Shown here: one piece after another, positions 13,119 through 24,203 of the stretch
How the letters are laid out: each line of letters starts with the position of its first letter
Position numbering within the stretch: position 1 is the stretch's first letter
Assembly: GCA_016870575.1 (NCBI GenBank)
Contig: VGBH01000014.1
Coordinates: forward strand, 1-34,145
Reading direction: 5' to 3'
Source: Actinomycetota bacterium
GTDB lineage: Bacteria > Actinomycetota > Actinomycetes > S36-B12 > UBA5976
Length of the DNA stretch: 34,145 nucleotides
Position numbers and translations under genes: made by a program
Notes under the pieces: generated by a model
Told to the model about the DNA's origin: nothing
Database searches by the model: none
The model's input: only the letters and a program-made list of their open reading frames with translations

Positions 13119-13775
13119 ATGGCAACAGTAGATGTATTAACTCCGGCCGGAACTAAGAGCGGCACTGCTGAATTACCAGCAGAAATTTTTGAAGCACAAG
13201 TAAACATCCCGCTGATGCACCAAGTAGTAGTAGCGCAGTTAGCTGCTGCTCGACAAGGCTCTGCAGATACTAAAACTAGAAATGAAATTTCTGGTGGTGG
13301 TCGCAAGCCTTACAAGCAAAAGGGAACAGGTAACGCTCGTCAGGGTTCTATTCGCGCTCCTCATTATCGAGGCGGCGGTACTGTGCATGGGCCAAGTCCA
13401 AGAAAATATGACCAACGCACACCGAAGAAGATGAAATTTGCGGCACTGCGAAGTGCACTATCAGATCGCGCTGCAAGTGGCAGAGTTCATGTTGTTGCTG
13501 GATTTATTGAAGGCGATAAGCCATCAACTAAGTCAGCTCTAAAAATGCTTGCGCAACTTACAGATCGAAAGAAGACATTAGTTGTTTTAGATCGCACTGA
13601 TAATGTGACTTGGTTATCCTTGCGTAATTTGCCAAGTGTGCATATCTTGGTGCCAGATCAGCTTAATGTGTATGACATCTTGAATTCTGATGATGTTGTT
13701 TTTACAACTAAGTCACTAAATGATTTCTTAACCCACACTGCAAATCGCACCAGCGCAAGTAAGGGAGATGAGTAA
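13119..13775 (+). CDS. rplD: 50S ribosomal protein L4
   Basis: [24 protein letters not shown]...; TTG 13110 in the ORF track overlaps the rplC stop, so ATG 13119 is preferred. Confidence 0.96.
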   Translation: MATVDVLTPAGTKSGTAELPAEIFEAQVNIPLMHQVVVAQLAAARQGSADTKTRNEISGGGRKPYKQKGTGNARQGSIRAPHYRGGGTVHGPSPRKYDQRTPKKMKFAALRSALSDRAASGRVHVVAGFIEGDKPSTKSALKMLAQLTDRKKTLVVLDRTDNVTWLSLRNLPSVHILVPDQLNVYDILNSDDVVFTTKSLNDFLTHTANRTSASKGDE

Positions 13776-14071
13776 TGAAAATCTCTGATAGCCGCGATGT
13801 ATTGCTGCGACCAGTTGTGTCGGAGAAGAGTTATGCCTTGCTAGATCAAAACAAATACACCTTTATTGTTCGCAAAGATGCAAACAAGACCCAGATTAAG
13901 CAAGCAGTAGAAGCAATTTTCAATGTGAAAGTTACTAGCGTCAACACTTTAAATCGTCCAGGCAAAAAGTCTCGGACTCGATTTGGTGTGGGACAGCGAT
14001 CTGATACCAAACGAGCAATAGTTAGTTTGGCAGATGGCGACCGCATTGATCTATTCGGAACACCAGCGTAG
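13775..14071 (+). CDS. rplW: 50S ribosomal protein L23
   Basis: 98 aa, [25 protein letters not shown]. Confidence 0.97.
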   Translation: MKISDSRDVLLRPVVSEKSYALLDQNKYTFIVRKDANKTQIKQAVEAIFNVKVTSVNTLNRPGKKSRTRFGVGQRSDTKRAIVSLADGDRIDLFGTPA

Positions 14072-14088
14072 AGCGAACGAGGAAAATC

Positions 14089-14925
14089 ATGGCAATTCGT
14101 AAATACAAGCCGACTACACCGGGCCGTCGTGGCTCAAGTGTGGCTGACTTTGTTGAAGTTACTCGTACGCAACCAGAAAAATCTTTGGTGCGACCAGTAG
14201 TCAGTAAAGGTGGTCGTAACGCTCAAGGTCGCATCACTGCTCGTCATCAAGGGGGCGGTCACAAACGTGCCTATCGATTAATCGATTTTAAGCGTGCAGA
14301 TAAAGATGGTGTGCCAGCAAAAGTTGCACACATTGAATACGATCCAAATAGAACTGCTCGTATTGCACTTTTGCATTATGCCGATGGTGAAAAGCGTTAC
14401 ATCATTGCACCAAACAAGATTGCGCAAGGCGATGCAATTGAAACTGGTCCAGCTGCAGATATCAAGCCGGGCAATAACCTGCCACTTCGAAATATTCCAG
14501 TTGGTACTGTGATTCACGCAGTTGAATTAAAGCCAGGTGGCGGAGCGAAGTTAGCTCGCGGCGCAGGTTCTTCAATTCAGTTAGTGGCAAAAGATGGCCC
14601 ATATGCGCAACTTCGTTTACCAAGCGGTGAAATTCGCTCTGTTGATCTGCGTTGCCGAGCAACTGTTGGTGAAGTTGGCAATGCTGAACAGAGCAATATC
14701 AATTGGGGCAAAGCAGGACGTATGCGATGGAAAGGTGTTCGACCAACAGTTCGCGGTGTTGCAATGAACCCAGTTGATCATCCACACGGTGGTGGTGAAG
14801 GTAAAACTTCTGGCGGTCGACATCCAGTAAATCCAGCTGGTAAACCAGAAGGACGCACTCGAAGCCGCAAGAAAGCCAGCAACAAATTTATTGTCCGTCG
14901 TCGCAAGTCAAACAAGAGTCGCTAG
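14089..14925 (+). CDS. rplB: 50S ribosomal protein L2
   Basis: 278 aa [21 protein letters not shown]...[31 protein letters not shown]. Confidence 0.99.
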   Translation: MAIRKYKPTTPGRRGSSVADFVEVTRTQPEKSLVRPVVSKGGRNAQGRITARHQGGGHKRAYRLIDFKRADKDGVPAKVAHIEYDPNRTARIALLHYADGEKRYIIAPNKIAQGDAIETGPAADIKPGNNLPLRNIPVGTVIHAVELKPGGGAKLARGAGSSIQLVAKDGPYAQLRLPSGEIRSVDLRCRATVGEVGNAEQSNINWGKAGRMRWKGVRPTVRGVAMNPVDHPHGGGEGKTSGGRHPVNPAGKPEGRTRSRKKASNKFIVRRRKSNKSR

Positions 14926-14937
14926 GAGTATTGACCA

Positions 14938-15216
14938 ATGCCAAGAAGTCTTAGAAAAGGTCCATTTGTGGATCTGCATTTAGCTAAGAAAGTTGATGCC
15001 CAAAATACTGCTGGCACCAAGACTGTGATTAAGACCTGGTCGCGTCGTTCAATGATTACGCCAGAAATGATTGGTCACACAATTGCAGTGCACGATGGCA
15101 AGAAACATGTTCCAGTTTTCATTACGGAAAACATGATTGGCCATAAATTGGGTGAGTTTGCGCCGACTAGAACTTTTCGCGGTCACGCCAAAGCAGATCG
15201 AGCTGTTGGTAAGTAA
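14938..15216 (+). CDS. rpsS: 30S ribosomal protein S19
   Basis: [23 protein letters not shown]... Confidence 0.98.
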   Translation: MPRSLRKGPFVDLHLAKKVDAQNTAGTKTVIKTWSRRSMITPEMIGHTIAVHDGKKHVPVFITENMIGHKLGEFAPTRTFRGHAKADRAVGK

Positions 15217-15245
15217 GAAATTTAGAAAGAAACAGAGAGGTAGAG

Positions 15246-15860
15246 ATGGAAGCCAAGGCACAAGCGCGATACGTTCGCGTTACGCCGCAGAAAGCCAGAC
15301 GAATCATTAATCAGATTCGTGGTATGGCAACTGCTGATGCGCAAGCGTTGCTGCACTTTGCACCCCAAGCGGTTAGCGAACCAATTGGTAAAGTGCTAAA
15401 GAGTGCTGTTGCAAATGCAGCCAACAACTTCAATATGAATCCCGATACTCTGTTTGTTACTGAAGCATTTGTAGATGAAGGTCCAACAATGAAGCGTTTC
15501 CGTCCGCGCGCGCAAGGCCGGGCATTTGAAATTTTGAAGCGCACCTCACATATTACGGTTGTAGTTGGTGACGAATTTGCTGTTACTAATGGACCTGAAC
15601 GCTTGAAGAAGGAACCAAAAATAAAGAAGCGTCCAATTTCACAAGCACCAGCAACACAAAAATCTGAAGTTAAGGCCGAGTCTGAAGCCGCGCCAGCAAA
15701 GAAAGCCCCTGCGAAGAAGACTGCTGCTAAGAAAACAACTGCAAAGAAAGCAGCACCAGCAAAGAAGGCTGCACCTGCAAAGAAAGCAGCAGCAACTAAA
15801 AAAGCTGCCCCTGCGAAAAAGACTGCTGCAAAGAAATCTACTACCAAGAAGGAGAAATAA
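15246..15860 (+). CDS. rplV: 50S ribosomal protein L22 with Ala/Lys-rich C-terminal extension
   Basis: N-terminal L22 core ([24 protein letters not shown]) followed by an (A)PAKK/AAKK tail of about 80 aa. Confidence 0.97.
   Translation: MEAKAQARYVRVTPQKARRIINQIRGMATADAQALLHFAPQAVSEPIGKVLKSAVANAANNFNMNPDTLFVTEAFVDEGPTMKRFRPRAQGRAFEILKRTSHITVVVGDEFAVTNGPERLKKEPKIKKRPISQAPATQKSEVKAESEAAPAKKAPAKKTAAKKTTAKKAAPAKKAAPAKKAAATKKAAPAKKTAAKKSTTKKEK
15687..15857 (+). repeat. Low-complexity PAKKA/AAKKT-type repeats encoding the L22 C-terminal tail
   Basis: [57 protein letters not shown] read directly from the translation. Confidence 0.95.
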
Positions 15861-15862
15861 CA

Positions 15863-16645
15863 GTGGGTCAGAAAATTAACCCGCACGGCTTCCGCCTTGG
15901 TTATTCTGCGGATTTCTCAAGCCGTTGGTTTGCCGATAGCACGAAAGCCGGTCAACGCTATGTTGATTATGTTGCTGAGGATGTGAAGATCCGAAAGATG
16001 CTTGCTAAAGGTATGGAGCGTGCAGGTATTTCTCGAGTTGAAATTGAGCGCACCAGAGAGCGAGTACGAGTTGATATTCATACCGCTCGCCCAGGAATTG
16101 TGATTGGCCGACGAGGACAAGAAGCAGATCGAATTCGCGCTGATCTCGAAAAACTAACTGGTAAGCAAGTGCAGTTAAATATTTTAGAAGTTAAAAATTC
16201 TGAAGTTGATGCACAGCTAGTAGCACAAGGTGTAGCAGAGCAGTTGGCAAGTCGAGTTTCATTCCGTCGTGCAATGCGCAAAGCAATTCAAACCACAATG
16301 AAATCTGGAGCACAGGGAATTCGTATTCAAGTTTCTGGTCGCTTAGGTGGCGCTGAAATGAGTCGAACTGAGTTTTATCGTGAAGGACGAGTTCCACTTC
16401 ATACTTTGCGAGCTGATATCAATTATGGTTTTTATGAAGCTCACACCACTTTTGGTCGAATTGGTGTAAAGGTTTGGATTTATCGCGGAGTTGCACCGAT
16501 TACTAGAGCCGAGAAAGAAGCAGCAGCAGCTGCTGCAACTCGAGTTCCAGGAACTGGTGGTGCTAATCCAGGTAGACGCGGCGGCAAAGGAAGATCATCA
16601 GATGCCGCATCCGAGCAAGCCCAACCAGTAGCGACGGAGGCATAG
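15863..16645 (+). CDS. rpsC: 30S ribosomal protein S3
   Basis: 260 aa [13 protein letters not shown]...; KH domain [14 protein letters not shown]; Gly/Ala-rich C-terminal tail. Confidence 0.98.
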   Translation: MGQKINPHGFRLGYSADFSSRWFADSTKAGQRYVDYVAEDVKIRKMLAKGMERAGISRVEIERTRERVRVDIHTARPGIVIGRRGQEADRIRADLEKLTGKQVQLNILEVKNSEVDAQLVAQGVAEQLASRVSFRRAMRKAIQTTMKSGAQGIRIQVSGRLGGAEMSRTEFYREGRVPLHTLRADINYGFYEAHTTFGRIGVKVWIYRGVAPITRAEKEAAAAAATRVPGTGGANPGRRGGKGRSSDAASEQAQPVATEA

Positions 16646-16647
16646 TT

Positions 16648-17064
16648 ATGTTGATTCCACGAAAAGTTAAACATCGTAAACAACATCATCCTAAGCGCAC
16701 TGGCAAAGCAACTGGTGGAACTGAAGTTACTTTTGGTGATTATGGTTTGCAAGCACTTGAGCCCGGTTATGTAACTAATCGTCAGATTGAAGCTAGTCGT
16801 ATTGCAATCACTCGTCACTTAAAGCGTGGTGGAAATGTTTGGATCAATATATTCCCAGATCGTCCACTAACTAAGAAGCCAGCAGAAACTCGTATGGGTT
16901 CTGGTAAAGGATCTCCTGAGTTCTGGGTTGCGAATGTGAAGCCAGGGCGAGTTATGTTTGAAGTTTCTTTTCCAACTGAGCAAGTTGCTAAAGAAGCATT
17001 GTTGCGTGCAGCACACAAGCTGCCAATGAAATGTCGAATTATTCGACGCGAAGTAGGTGAGTAA
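16648..17064 (+). CDS. rplP: 50S ribosomal protein L16
   Basis: 138 aa [27 protein letters not shown]. Confidence 0.98.
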   Translation: MLIPRKVKHRKQHHPKRTGKATGGTEVTFGDYGLQALEPGYVTNRQIEASRIAITRHLKRGGNVWINIFPDRPLTKKPAETRMGSGKGSPEFWVANVKPGRVMFEVSFPTEQVAKEALLRAAHKLPMKCRIIRREVGE

Positions 17065-17066
17065 AG

Positions 17067-17294
17067 ATGGCGGTAGGAACTGATATCCAAGATTTGCGCG
17101 TGCTATCTGATGATGCGCTAGCTGAGAAGCTAATGGAAGCAAAGCAAGAGCTTTTCAACCTACGCTTTCAAGGCGCAACTGGGCAGCTAGAAAATCATGG
17201 ACGACTAAAGGCAGTTCGTCGTGACATTGCTCGGATTTACACCATTTTGCGTGAACGCGAACTTGGAATCACCACAGTTGGAGGTGCGGCATGA
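17067..17294 (+). CDS. rpmC: 50S ribosomal protein L29
   Basis: 75 aa, [50 protein letters not shown]. Confidence 0.97.
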   Translation: MAVGTDIQDLRVLSDDALAEKLMEAKQELFNLRFQGATGQLENHGRLKAVRRDIARIYTILRERELGITTVGGAA

Positions 17295-17548
17295 GTGATC
17301 GTTCCAATCGCAAGACCCGAGAAGGTCTAGTTGTTAGCGACAAGATGGATAAGACTGTTGTTGTTGCTGTGGAAGACCGCTTCAAGCATCCGCTGTACGG
17401 AAAAGTTGTTCGTCGCACGAGCAAACTTAAAGCTCATGATGAAGCAAACACTGCAGGTGTTGGCGATCGAGTTTTAGTAATGGAAACCAGACCGCTATCT
17501 GCAACTAAGCGCTGGCGCGTAGTTCAGATTCTGGAGAAGGCAAAGTAA
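17291..17548 (+). CDS. rpsQ: 30S ribosomal protein S17
   Basis: 85 aa, [40 protein letters not shown]. Confidence 0.97.
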   Translation: MSDRSNRKTREGLVVSDKMDKTVVVAVEDRFKHPLYGKVVRRTSKLKAHDEANTAGVGDRVLVMETRPLSATKRWRVVQILEKAK

Positions 17549-17582
17549 CGCTTACGCGTTACCTACCGAAAGTGAGTATGAA

Positions 17583-17951
17583 GTGATACAGCAAGAGTCG
17601 CGACTACGGGTCGCAGACAACACCGGCGCGAAAGAGCTGCTATGTATTCGTGTCTTGGGTGGATCGCATCGACGATACGCCGGCATCGGTGATGTCATTG
17701 TCTGCTCAGTTAAGGATGCCGTGCCCGGTGGTTCGGTTAAAAAAGGACAGGTAGTCAAAGCAGTTGTGGTTAGAACAGTTCGTTCTATCAGGCGAACAGA
17801 TGGTTCTTATATTCGTTTTGATGAAAACGCTGCCGTAATTATTAAAGCTGATGGCGAACCACAAGGAACTCGTATCTTTGGTCCAGTTGCTCGTGAGCTA
17901 CGTGATAAGCGATTTATGAAAATCATTTCACTTGCTCCGGAGGTGTTGTAA
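17583..17951 (+). CDS. rplN: 50S ribosomal protein L14
   Basis: [28 protein letters not shown]. Confidence 0.99.
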   Translation: MIQQESRLRVADNTGAKELLCIRVLGGSHRRYAGIGDVIVCSVKDAVPGGSVKKGQVVKAVVVRTVRSIRRTDGSYIRFDENAAVIIKADGEPQGTRIFGPVARELRDKRFMKIISLAPEVL

Positions 17952-17953
17952 CA

Positions 17954-18313
17954 ATGGCGCTTAATGTCAGAAAAGGTGACACTGTTCAAATAATCAGCGG
18001 TAAAGATCGCGGTGCGACTGGCCGAGTAATTTCTGTTGATGTTAAGAATGAACGGGTAATTGTAGAAGGTGTTAATCGAGTAAAGCGTCACACTAAAGTT
18101 GGCCAAACAAATCGTGGCGCAACGACAGGTGGCATTGAAACTAAAGAAGCGCCAGTTCACGTATCCAATGTGATGGTGGTAGATCCAAAAGATAACCGTG
18201 GTACTCGTGTTGGTAAGCAGCGCGAGAAAGTTACCAAAACTAGAACAGATGGCACCACATATGAATCAACTAGAGCAACAAGAATTGCTCGACGATCTGG
18301 TAAGGAACTGTAA
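17954..18313 (+). CDS. rplX: 50S ribosomal protein L24
   Basis: [25 protein letters not shown] (KOW motif). Confidence 0.97.
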   Translation: MALNVRKGDTVQIISGKDRGATGRVISVDVKNERVIVEGVNRVKRHTKVGQTNRGATTGGIETKEAPVHVSNVMVVDPKDNRGTRVGKQREKVTKTRTDGTTYESTRATRIARRSGKEL

Positions 18314-18870
18314 TGAGCAGCAAAACATTACCGAGACTAAAGCAGCAGTATCGAGCTGAAGTTGCCCCAAATCTGCAGTCAAAATTTGGTTATGGCAATG
18401 TAATGCAAACTCCTACCCTGACCAAAATAGTAATAAATATGGGTGTCGGCGATGCGGCTCGAGATAGCAAAATGATTGAAGGTGCAATTCGTGATTTGAC
18501 TGCAATCTCGGGACAGAAGCCGCTGGTTAATCGTGCTCGCAAATCAATTGCGCAATTCAAACTACGTGAGGGTATGCCAATTGGTGCGCACGTAACTTTG
18601 CGCGGAGATCGAATGTGGGAATTTCTAGATCGCTTGCTTTCAGTAGCCCTTCCTCGTATTCGTGATTTCCGTGGTTTGTCACCAAAGCAGTTTGATGGAA
18701 ATGGCAACTACACATTTGGTTTAACTGAACAAAGTGTGTTTCATGAAATTTTGCAAGACAAGATTGATCGCGTTCGAGGTATGGATATCACTATCGTGAC
18801 AACGGCAACTACTGATGAGGAAGGTCGGGAACTGCTCCGCAGTTTGGGATTCCCGTTTAAAGAGGCATAA
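18313..18870 (+). CDS. rplE: 50S ribosomal protein L5
   Basis: 185 aa, [20 protein letters not shown]. Confidence 0.98.
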   Translation: MSSKTLPRLKQQYRAEVAPNLQSKFGYGNVMQTPTLTKIVINMGVGDAARDSKMIEGAIRDLTAISGQKPLVNRARKSIAQFKLREGMPIGAHVTLRGDRMWEFLDRLLSVALPRIRDFRGLSPKQFDGNGNYTFGLTEQSVFHEILQDKIDRVRGMDITIVTTATTDEEGRELLRSLGFPFKEA

Positions 18871-18872
18871 AT

Positions 18873-19178
18873 ATGGCAAAACTAAGCAAGATTCACCGCA
18901 ATATTCAGCGCGAAGAAGTAGTGCAACGCTATGCAAAGCGTCGCGCTGAGTTAAAGGCCATTGTAAAGAGTGAAACTGCAACTGATGAGCAAAAGGCAGC
19001 AGCAGTTGCTGAACTTCAGAAGCAACCACGCAATGCGTCAGCAACAAGATTGCGTAACCGCGACACTGTTGATGGTCGTCCACGCGGTTACCTCCGTAAG
19101 TTTGGTGTCTCTCGTGTTCGATTCCGCGGGATGGCACATCGTGGTGAGCTACCTGGCATCACCAAGAGCAGTTGGTAA
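18873..19178 (+). CDS. rpsN: 30S ribosomal protein S14, cysteine-free (zinc-independent) form
   Basis: 101 aa, [33 protein letters not shown]; no Cys in the translation. Confidence 0.96.
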   Translation: MAKLSKIHRNIQREEVVQRYAKRRAELKAIVKSETATDEQKAAAVAELQKQPRNASATRLRNRDTVDGRPRGYLRKFGVSRVRFRGMAHRGELPGITKSSW

Positions 19179-19243
19179 AAAACTTTGTTGTAGGTCTAAT
19201 TGAAATTCAATTGGATACCGCAGCAGGAAAGAGATAACCGGCC

Positions 19244-19642
19244 ATGACTATGACCGATCCAATCGCCGACATGTTGTCGCGAGTGCGAAATGCAAATGCC
19301 GCACATCACGATACGTTGTCGATGCCACACTCCAAAATGAAGGAGGGGTTGGCGCAAATCCTGTTAAGCGAGGGCTACATTGCAGGATTTAAAACTGAAG
19401 ATGCTGAAGTTGGTAAAACTTTAGTTATCGATTTGAAGTATGGACCTAACCGAGAGCGATCAATTGCTGGGGTTCGTCGTGTCAGCAAGCCTGGTTTGCG
19501 GGTATATGCAAAATCAACTGAGTTACCAAAAGTATTAGGTGGTTTAGGAATTGCGATTATTTCAACTTCATCAGGTCTGCTTACTGATAAGCAGGCAGCA
19601 AAGAAAGGCGTAGGCGGAGAAGTTCTTGCTTACGTCTGGTAA
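19244..19642 (+). CDS. rpsH: 30S ribosomal protein S8
   Basis: [33 protein letters not shown]. Confidence 0.98.
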   Translation: MTMTDPIADMLSRVRNANAAHHDTLSMPHSKMKEGLAQILLSEGYIAGFKTEDAEVGKTLVIDLKYGPNRERSIAGVRRVSKPGLRVYAKSTELPKVLGGLGIAIISTSSGLLTDKQAAKKGVGGEVLAYVW

Positions 19643-19654
19643 GCGAGGATTGCG

Positions 19655-20200
19655 ATGAGTCGAATTGGCAAAAACCCAATCATTCTGCCAAGTGGAGTCA
19701 CGGTAACTATTTCTGGTGATGTAGTCACGGTTGCTGGTCCCAAAGGAACTTTGAACCACACAGTTGCTACCCCAATTACTGTTTCAAAAAACGAATCTGG
19801 TGCCATCGTGGTTAATCGTCCAAATGATGAGCGAAATTCAAAGTCACTACATGGCTTAACTCGAACGTTGATTGCGAATATGGTTATTGGGGTAACTGAA
19901 GGTTATTCAAAGACAATGGAAATCTCCGGAACTGGATATCGCGTAGCTGCTAAAGGAAAAGATTTGGAGTTTTCGCTTGGCTACAGCCATCCAGTTCCAA
20001 TAATTGCGCCAGAGGGAATTAGCTTTGCAGTTGAGTCACCAACTCTGTTGCATGTTTCCGGAATTGATAAGCAGTTGGTTGGTGAAACTGCAGCCAAGTT
20101 ACGCAAGCTTAGAAAAACCGATCCTTACAAAGCCAAAGGCGTTAAGTATCGTGGTGAAGTTATTAGGCGCAAAGCTGGAAAGGCTGGTAAGAAAGCATGA
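19655..20200 (+). CDS. rplF: 50S ribosomal protein L6
   Basis: [17 protein letters not shown]...[26 protein letters not shown]. Confidence 0.98.
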   Translation: MSRIGKNPIILPSGVTVTISGDVVTVAGPKGTLNHTVATPITVSKNESGAIVVNRPNDERNSKSLHGLTRTLIANMVIGVTEGYSKTMEISGTGYRVAAKGKDLEFSLGYSHPVPIIAPEGISFAVESPTLLHVSGIDKQLVGETAAKLRKLRKTDPYKAKGVKYRGEVIRRKAGKAGKKA

Positions 20201-20580
20201 GTACATTTACAGCTTCAGCTAAGCACACTGACAAGAAAACTAAACTACGTAAAAAGCGTCATCTTCGAGTACGAAAGCGCATTTCTGGTGATGCTCAGAT
20301 GCCTCGATTAGTAGTTACTCGATCATTGCGCCATATGACTGCTCAAATTGTGGATGACACAGTTGGCAAGACTTTAGCTAGTGCAACCACAATGGAAGCG
20401 GATTTGCGAAAAGCAAATGGCAAGAAATCCGATTTAGCGTTTGAAGTTGGCAAACTAGTGGCAACTCGTGCTAAAGCCGCCGGTATTTCCAAAGTTGTAT
20501 TTGATCGTGCTGGTAACCGTTACCACGGTCGAGTAGCAGCAGTTGCTGATGGTGCTCGCGATGCTGGACTAACCCTCTAA
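20197..20580 (+). CDS. rplR: 50S ribosomal protein L18
   Basis: [26 protein letters not shown]...[26 protein letters not shown]. Confidence 0.97.
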   Translation: MSTFTASAKHTDKKTKLRKKRHLRVRKRISGDAQMPRLVVTRSLRHMTAQIVDDTVGKTLASATTMEADLRKANGKKSDLAFEVGKLVATRAKAAGISKVVFDRAGNRYHGRVAAVADGARDAGLTL

Positions 20581-20586
20581 GAAACG

Positions 20587-21201
20587 ATGAAGATGACAAA
20601 AGACAAAGACATAACAGGCAGTGATCGTCCAGAACGTGGCGAACGACGCGAGCGACGTGGCGAGCGTGGTGGTGCGGAAAAGAGCAATCACTTAGAGCGC
20701 GTAGTTGCAATAAATCGCGTTGCCAAAGTAGTGCAAGGTGGCCGACGCTTTAGCTTTACTGCGCTCGTTGTTGTAGGCGATGGTGATGGTCAAGTTGGCG
20801 TTGGCTATGGCAAAGCAAAAGAAGTTCCACAAGCAATTTCTAAAGCTGTTGAAGAAGCAAAGAAGAGTTTCTTTAAAGTGCCAAGAATTCAAGGAACTAT
20901 TCCTCACCCGGTAACTGGTGAAGCAGCAGCCGGCGTTGTATTACTGCGACCTGCTGCACCTGGTACTGGTGTTATTGCTGGTGGCGCTGCGCGTGCAGTT
21001 TTGGAGTGTGCGGGAATAACCGACGTTTTGAGCAAGTCATTAGGAAGCGATAACGCTATTAACGTTGTGCATGCAACTGTTGCTGCCCTCAAGTTATTAG
21101 AGTTGCCTCAAGCAGTTGCAGCTCGTCGCGGTAAAGCACTTGAAGATGTAGCGCCTAATGCTATGTTGAAAGCGCAAGCCGCTGGAACGGGAGCGAAATA
21201 A
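20587..21201 (+). CDS. rpsE: 30S ribosomal protein S5
   Basis: 204 aa, [46 protein letters not shown]. Confidence 0.98.
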   Translation: MKMTKDKDITGSDRPERGERRERRGERGGAEKSNHLERVVAINRVAKVVQGGRRFSFTALVVVGDGDGQVGVGYGKAKEVPQAISKAVEEAKKSFFKVPRIQGTIPHPVTGEAAAGVVLLRPAAPGTGVIAGGAARAVLECAGITDVLSKSLGSDNAINVVHATVAALKLLELPQAVAARRGKALEDVAPNAMLKAQAAGTGAK

Positions 21202-21383
21202 TGGCAAAGTTGCAGATCACTCAGATCAAATCTGATATCGCCGGAACTCAATCACAGCGACAAACTCTTCGCAGTTTGGGACTGAGAAAGATTGGCGATG
21301 TTTCAGTAAAGGAAGATAAGCCAGAATTTCGCGGTATGGTGCGCACAGTTGCTCACCTAATTCGCGTTGAGGAGGTTAACTAA
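21201..21383 (+). CDS. rpmD: 50S ribosomal protein L30
   Basis: 60 aa, [30 protein letters not shown]. Confidence 0.96.
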   Translation: MAKLQITQIKSDIAGTQSQRQTLRSLGLRKIGDVSVKEDKPEFRGMVRTVAHLIRVEEVN

Positions 21384-21385
21384 TT

Positions 21386-21829
21386 ATGACGGTAAAACTT
21401 CATCATCTTCGACCTGCGCCTGGTGCAAAAACTGCACGTACACGCGTTGGCCGCGGTGAAGCGTCAAAAGGTAAAACTGCGGGTCGCGGCACTAAAGGAA
21501 CTAAAGCACGATATCAAGTTCCAGCAAGATTTGAAGGCGGACATCTGCCACTTCATATGCGACTACCTAAACTCAAAGGTTTCAAGAACCCAAACAAGAT
21601 TGATTATCAGGTAGTTAATGTTGCGGACTTAAATGCTGCATTTCCAAAAGGTGGCGAAGTTGGAATAACTGACTTTGTTCGCGCTGGATTAGTTCGTAAA
21701 GGTGAGCTAGTTAAAGTGCTTGGCAATGGTGAAATTAGTGTAAAGCTAACGGTTTCTGCACATAAGTTCTCAGAGACAGCGGTCGCAAAAATTGTTGCTG
21801 CTGGCGGTAAAGCCGAAGTACTGAGCTAA
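21386..21829 (+). CDS. rplO: 50S ribosomal protein L15
   Basis: [34 protein letters not shown]. Confidence 0.98.
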   Translation: MTVKLHHLRPAPGAKTARTRVGRGEASKGKTAGRGTKGTKARYQVPARFEGGHLPLHMRLPKLKGFKNPNKIDYQVVNVADLNAAFPKGGEVGITDFVRAGLVRKGELVKVLGNGEISVKLTVSAHKFSETAVAKIVAAGGKAEVLS

Positions 21830-21846
21830 GTCGAGAGGTCAAAATC

Positions 21847-23142
21847 ATGTTGAGCGTATTCGCAAATGCATTTCGCACCCCAGATCTGCGAAAGAAGTTG
21901 CTGTTTGTGCTAGCGATGATTGCCATTTATCGATTTGGTGCAGTAATGCCAACTCCTGGAATTGATTACAACGCAGTTCAACAGTGCGTAGCTCTAGTGC
22001 AAGACAACACGTTATATTCGCTAATTAATCTCTTTAGCGGCGGCGCATTGCTGCAATTATCTATTTTTGCACTCGGAATTATGCCCTACATTACTGCGAG
22101 CATTATTTTGCAATTGCTGGTTGTGGTGATTCCGCGCCTTGAAGCTTTAAAGAAAGAAGGACAATCAGGTCAAGCAATAATTACTCAGTACACCAGATAT
22201 GTCACAATTGGATTGGCAATATTGCAAGCGACATCTCTTGTTGCATTAGCTCGTACGCCAGGAGCACTTTTGCAAGGTTGTGAGTTACCACTTATTCCAG
22301 ATACTTCAATTGGAATTTTATTGGTAATGGTGATCACATTAACTGCCGGAACTGCAGTTGTCATGTGGCTTGGCGAATTGATTACTGATCGTGGTGTTGG
22401 AAACGGTATGTCATTGTTGATTATGGCATCTATTGTTTCAGTGCTGCCTGGACAACTTTGGGGAATTTTGCGCGGCAATGGTTTTTGGCCGTTTGCAGTA
22501 GTGATTGCAATTGGTGTGGTGTTAATCATCATTGTTGCCTTCGTGGAACAAGGACAGCGACGAATTCCAGTTCAGTATGCAAAGCGAATGGTTGGTCGAC
22601 GCCAATATGGTGGCACCAGCACATATTTACCAATCAAAGTAAATATGGCTGGAGTAATTCCAGTTATCTTTGCCTCTTCATTGCTCTACGTTCCAGTTTT
22701 GTTTACTCAGTTATCTGGCTCAACAGCAGAATGGGCGCAATGGATCTCTAGAAATTTATCTGATTCAACATCCATTACTTACGCCCTCACCTATGGACTA
22801 ATGATTTTCTTCTTTGCATTCTTTTATGTATCAATTACATTTAACCCAGATGATGTTGCTGATGATATGAAGAAGTATGGTGGATTTATTCCAGGTATCC
22901 GAGCTGGCAAACCAACTGCAGATTACCTGCGATTTGTATTAAATCGATTACTTTCTGCAGGTGCTACCTATTTGATGATTATTGCGATTGTGCCGTACTT
23001 TATTTTTGGTGCAATGGGGATTGGTGCACAGTTAGCTTTTGGTGGCACTAGTTTGCTGATTATGGTTGGTGTTGGTCTTGATTTCGTTAAGCAAGTCGAA
23101 GCACAGCTACAACAGCGAAATTATGAAGGTTTTCTAGGTTAA
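21847..23142 (+). CDS. secY: Protein translocase subunit SecY
   Basis: 431 aa polytopic membrane protein; IYRFGAVMPTPGID, SLINLFSGGALLQLSIFALGIMPYITASIILQLL. Confidence 0.98.
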   Translation: MLSVFANAFRTPDLRKKLLFVLAMIAIYRFGAVMPTPGIDYNAVQQCVALVQDNTLYSLINLFSGGALLQLSIFALGIMPYITASIILQLLVVVIPRLEALKKEGQSGQAIITQYTRYVTIGLAILQATSLVALARTPGALLQGCELPLIPDTSIGILLVMVITLTAGTAVVMWLGELITDRGVGNGMSLLIMASIVSVLPGQLWGILRGNGFWPFAVVIAIGVVLIIIVAFVEQGQRRIPVQYAKRMVGRRQYGGTSTYLPIKVNMAGVIPVIFASSLLYVPVLFTQLSGSTAEWAQWISRNLSDSTSITYALTYGLMIFFFAFFYVSITFNPDDVADDMKKYGGFIPGIRAGKPTADYLRFVLNRLLSAGATYLMIIAIVPYFIFGAMGIGAQLAFGGTSLLIMVGVGLDFVKQVEAQLQQRNYEGFLG

Positions 23143-23145
23143 CAA

Positions 23146-23709
23146 ATGCGCATCGTTCTGATGGGACCACCAGGTGCCGGGAAAGGAACGCAAGCAGTTA
23201 GTCTGGCAAACCAACTTGGCATTGCACACATCTCAACTGGCGACATTTTTCGCAGTAATGTTTCAGACAAAACGGAACTTGGTTTACTTGCAAAAAAATA
23301 TATGGATGCTGGTGAATATGTACCAGATTCAGTAACCAATGAAATGGTGAAGCACCGACTTGCTGAACCTGATGTGCAACATGGATTTTTACTCGATGGT
23401 TATCCACGCACAGTTGCCCAAGTTGCTGAACTCGATGTCATCTTGAGCAAGCTTGGTGCGCAGGTTGATTTAGTAATTGAGTTAACTGTTGATATTGATG
23501 AAGTGGTAAAACGACTAGTTCAGCGCTCCTTGCAGCAGGGTAGATCGGATGATTCTGAAGAGGTAATTCGCCGCCGGCTTGAGGTGTATCAGGAGCAAAC
23601 TGCTCCGCTGTTGGCAGCCTATCGAGCACGTGGTGTGCTGAAATCTGTAAGTGGTATGGGCGAAATTGAGCAGGTTCGTGAGCGATTAGCCCAGTTGGTC
23701 GCTTCTTAA
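23146..23709 (+). CDS. adk: Adenylate kinase
   Basis: MRIVLMGPPGAGKGTQAVSLA, HISTGDIFR, FLLDGYPRT. Confidence 0.98.
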   Translation: MRIVLMGPPGAGKGTQAVSLANQLGIAHISTGDIFRSNVSDKTELGLLAKKYMDAGEYVPDSVTNEMVKHRLAEPDVQHGFLLDGYPRTVAQVAELDVILSKLGAQVDLVIELTVDIDEVVKRLVQRSLQQGRSDDSEEVIRRRLEVYQEQTAPLLAAYRARGVLKSVSGMGEIEQVRERLAQLVAS

Positions 23710-23750
23710 GCCAACCCGAGTGCTGAGGGGCGAGTGTTGCCCCGTAAGAT

Positions 23751-23809
23751 TCACTTTCCGTTCTGCTGCTAATCCAGCACGAACAGATAGTGCAAAAGCT
23801 AGAAAGTGA
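23751..23809 (+). promoter_or_regulatory. Candidate structured 5' leader of infA, adjacent to the Shine-Dalgarno region
   Basis: Closing stem TCACTTTC (23751-23758)/GAAAGTGA (23802-23809) enclosing GTTC-TGCTG (23760-23768)/CAGCA-c-GAAC (23775-23784). Confidence 0.6.
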
Positions 23810-23818
23810 GAGGGCAGA

Positions 23819-24040
23819 GTGTCCAAAAAGGACGGTGCCATTGAACTGGAAGGCACCATTTTAGAGGCGCTACCAAACGCAATGTTTCGGGTGGAACTCG
23901 ATAATGGTCACAAAGTTCTTGCCCATATCAGCGGGAAGATGCGAATGAATTACATTCGAATTCTTCCTGATGATCGAGTAATCGTGGAACTTAGTCCCTA
24001 CGACTTAACTCGTGGGCGGATCATCTACCGCTACAAGTGA
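23819..24040 (+). CDS. infA: Translation initiation factor IF-1
   Basis: 73 aa, [69 protein letters not shown] start. Confidence 0.98.
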   Translation: MSKKDGAIELEGTILEALPNAMFRVELDNGHKVLAHISGKMRMNYIRILPDDRVIVELSPYDLTRGRIIYRYK

Positions 24041-24053
24041 GGTAAAGAGCTTT

Positions 24054-24167
24054 ATGAAGGTACAACCAAGTGTCAAACCGATGTGCGACAAATGCAAAGT
24101 CATTCGTCGTCACGGTCGGGTGATGGTGATTTGCGAAAATCCTCGTCACAAACAGCGTCAAGGTTAA
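24054..24167 (+). CDS. rpmJ: 50S ribosomal protein L36
   Basis: Hand translation [37 protein letters not shown]; absent from the ORF track because it is only 37 aa. Confidence 0.97.
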   Translation: MKVQPSVKPMCDKCKVIRRHGRVMVICENPRHKQRQG

Positions 24168-24203
24168 AAACTAAATACTTCACGATCAACCTGATTGTGA
24201 TTA

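Noticed and set aside
15311-15886. 191 aa minus-strand ORF rich in [10 protein letters not shown]
   Set aside because: Shadow of the Ala/Lys repeats of L22: the reverse complement of GCN-AAG-AAA codons reads as Phe/Ala. No independent support.
16480-19137. Minus-strand ORFs of 112-138 aa across rpsC/rplP, rplN/rplX and rplE/rpsN
   Set aside because: Each spans gene junctions antisense to conserved r-protein genes, with unstructured composition.
19182-19243. AATTGAAATTCAATT near-palindrome between rpsN and rpsH
   Set aside because: AT-rich with almost no loop space; likely chance in an AT-rich genome.
20004-20222. 72 aa plus-strand ORF within rplF/rplR
   Set aside because: Alternate frame of rplF with no recognisable product; chance ORF.
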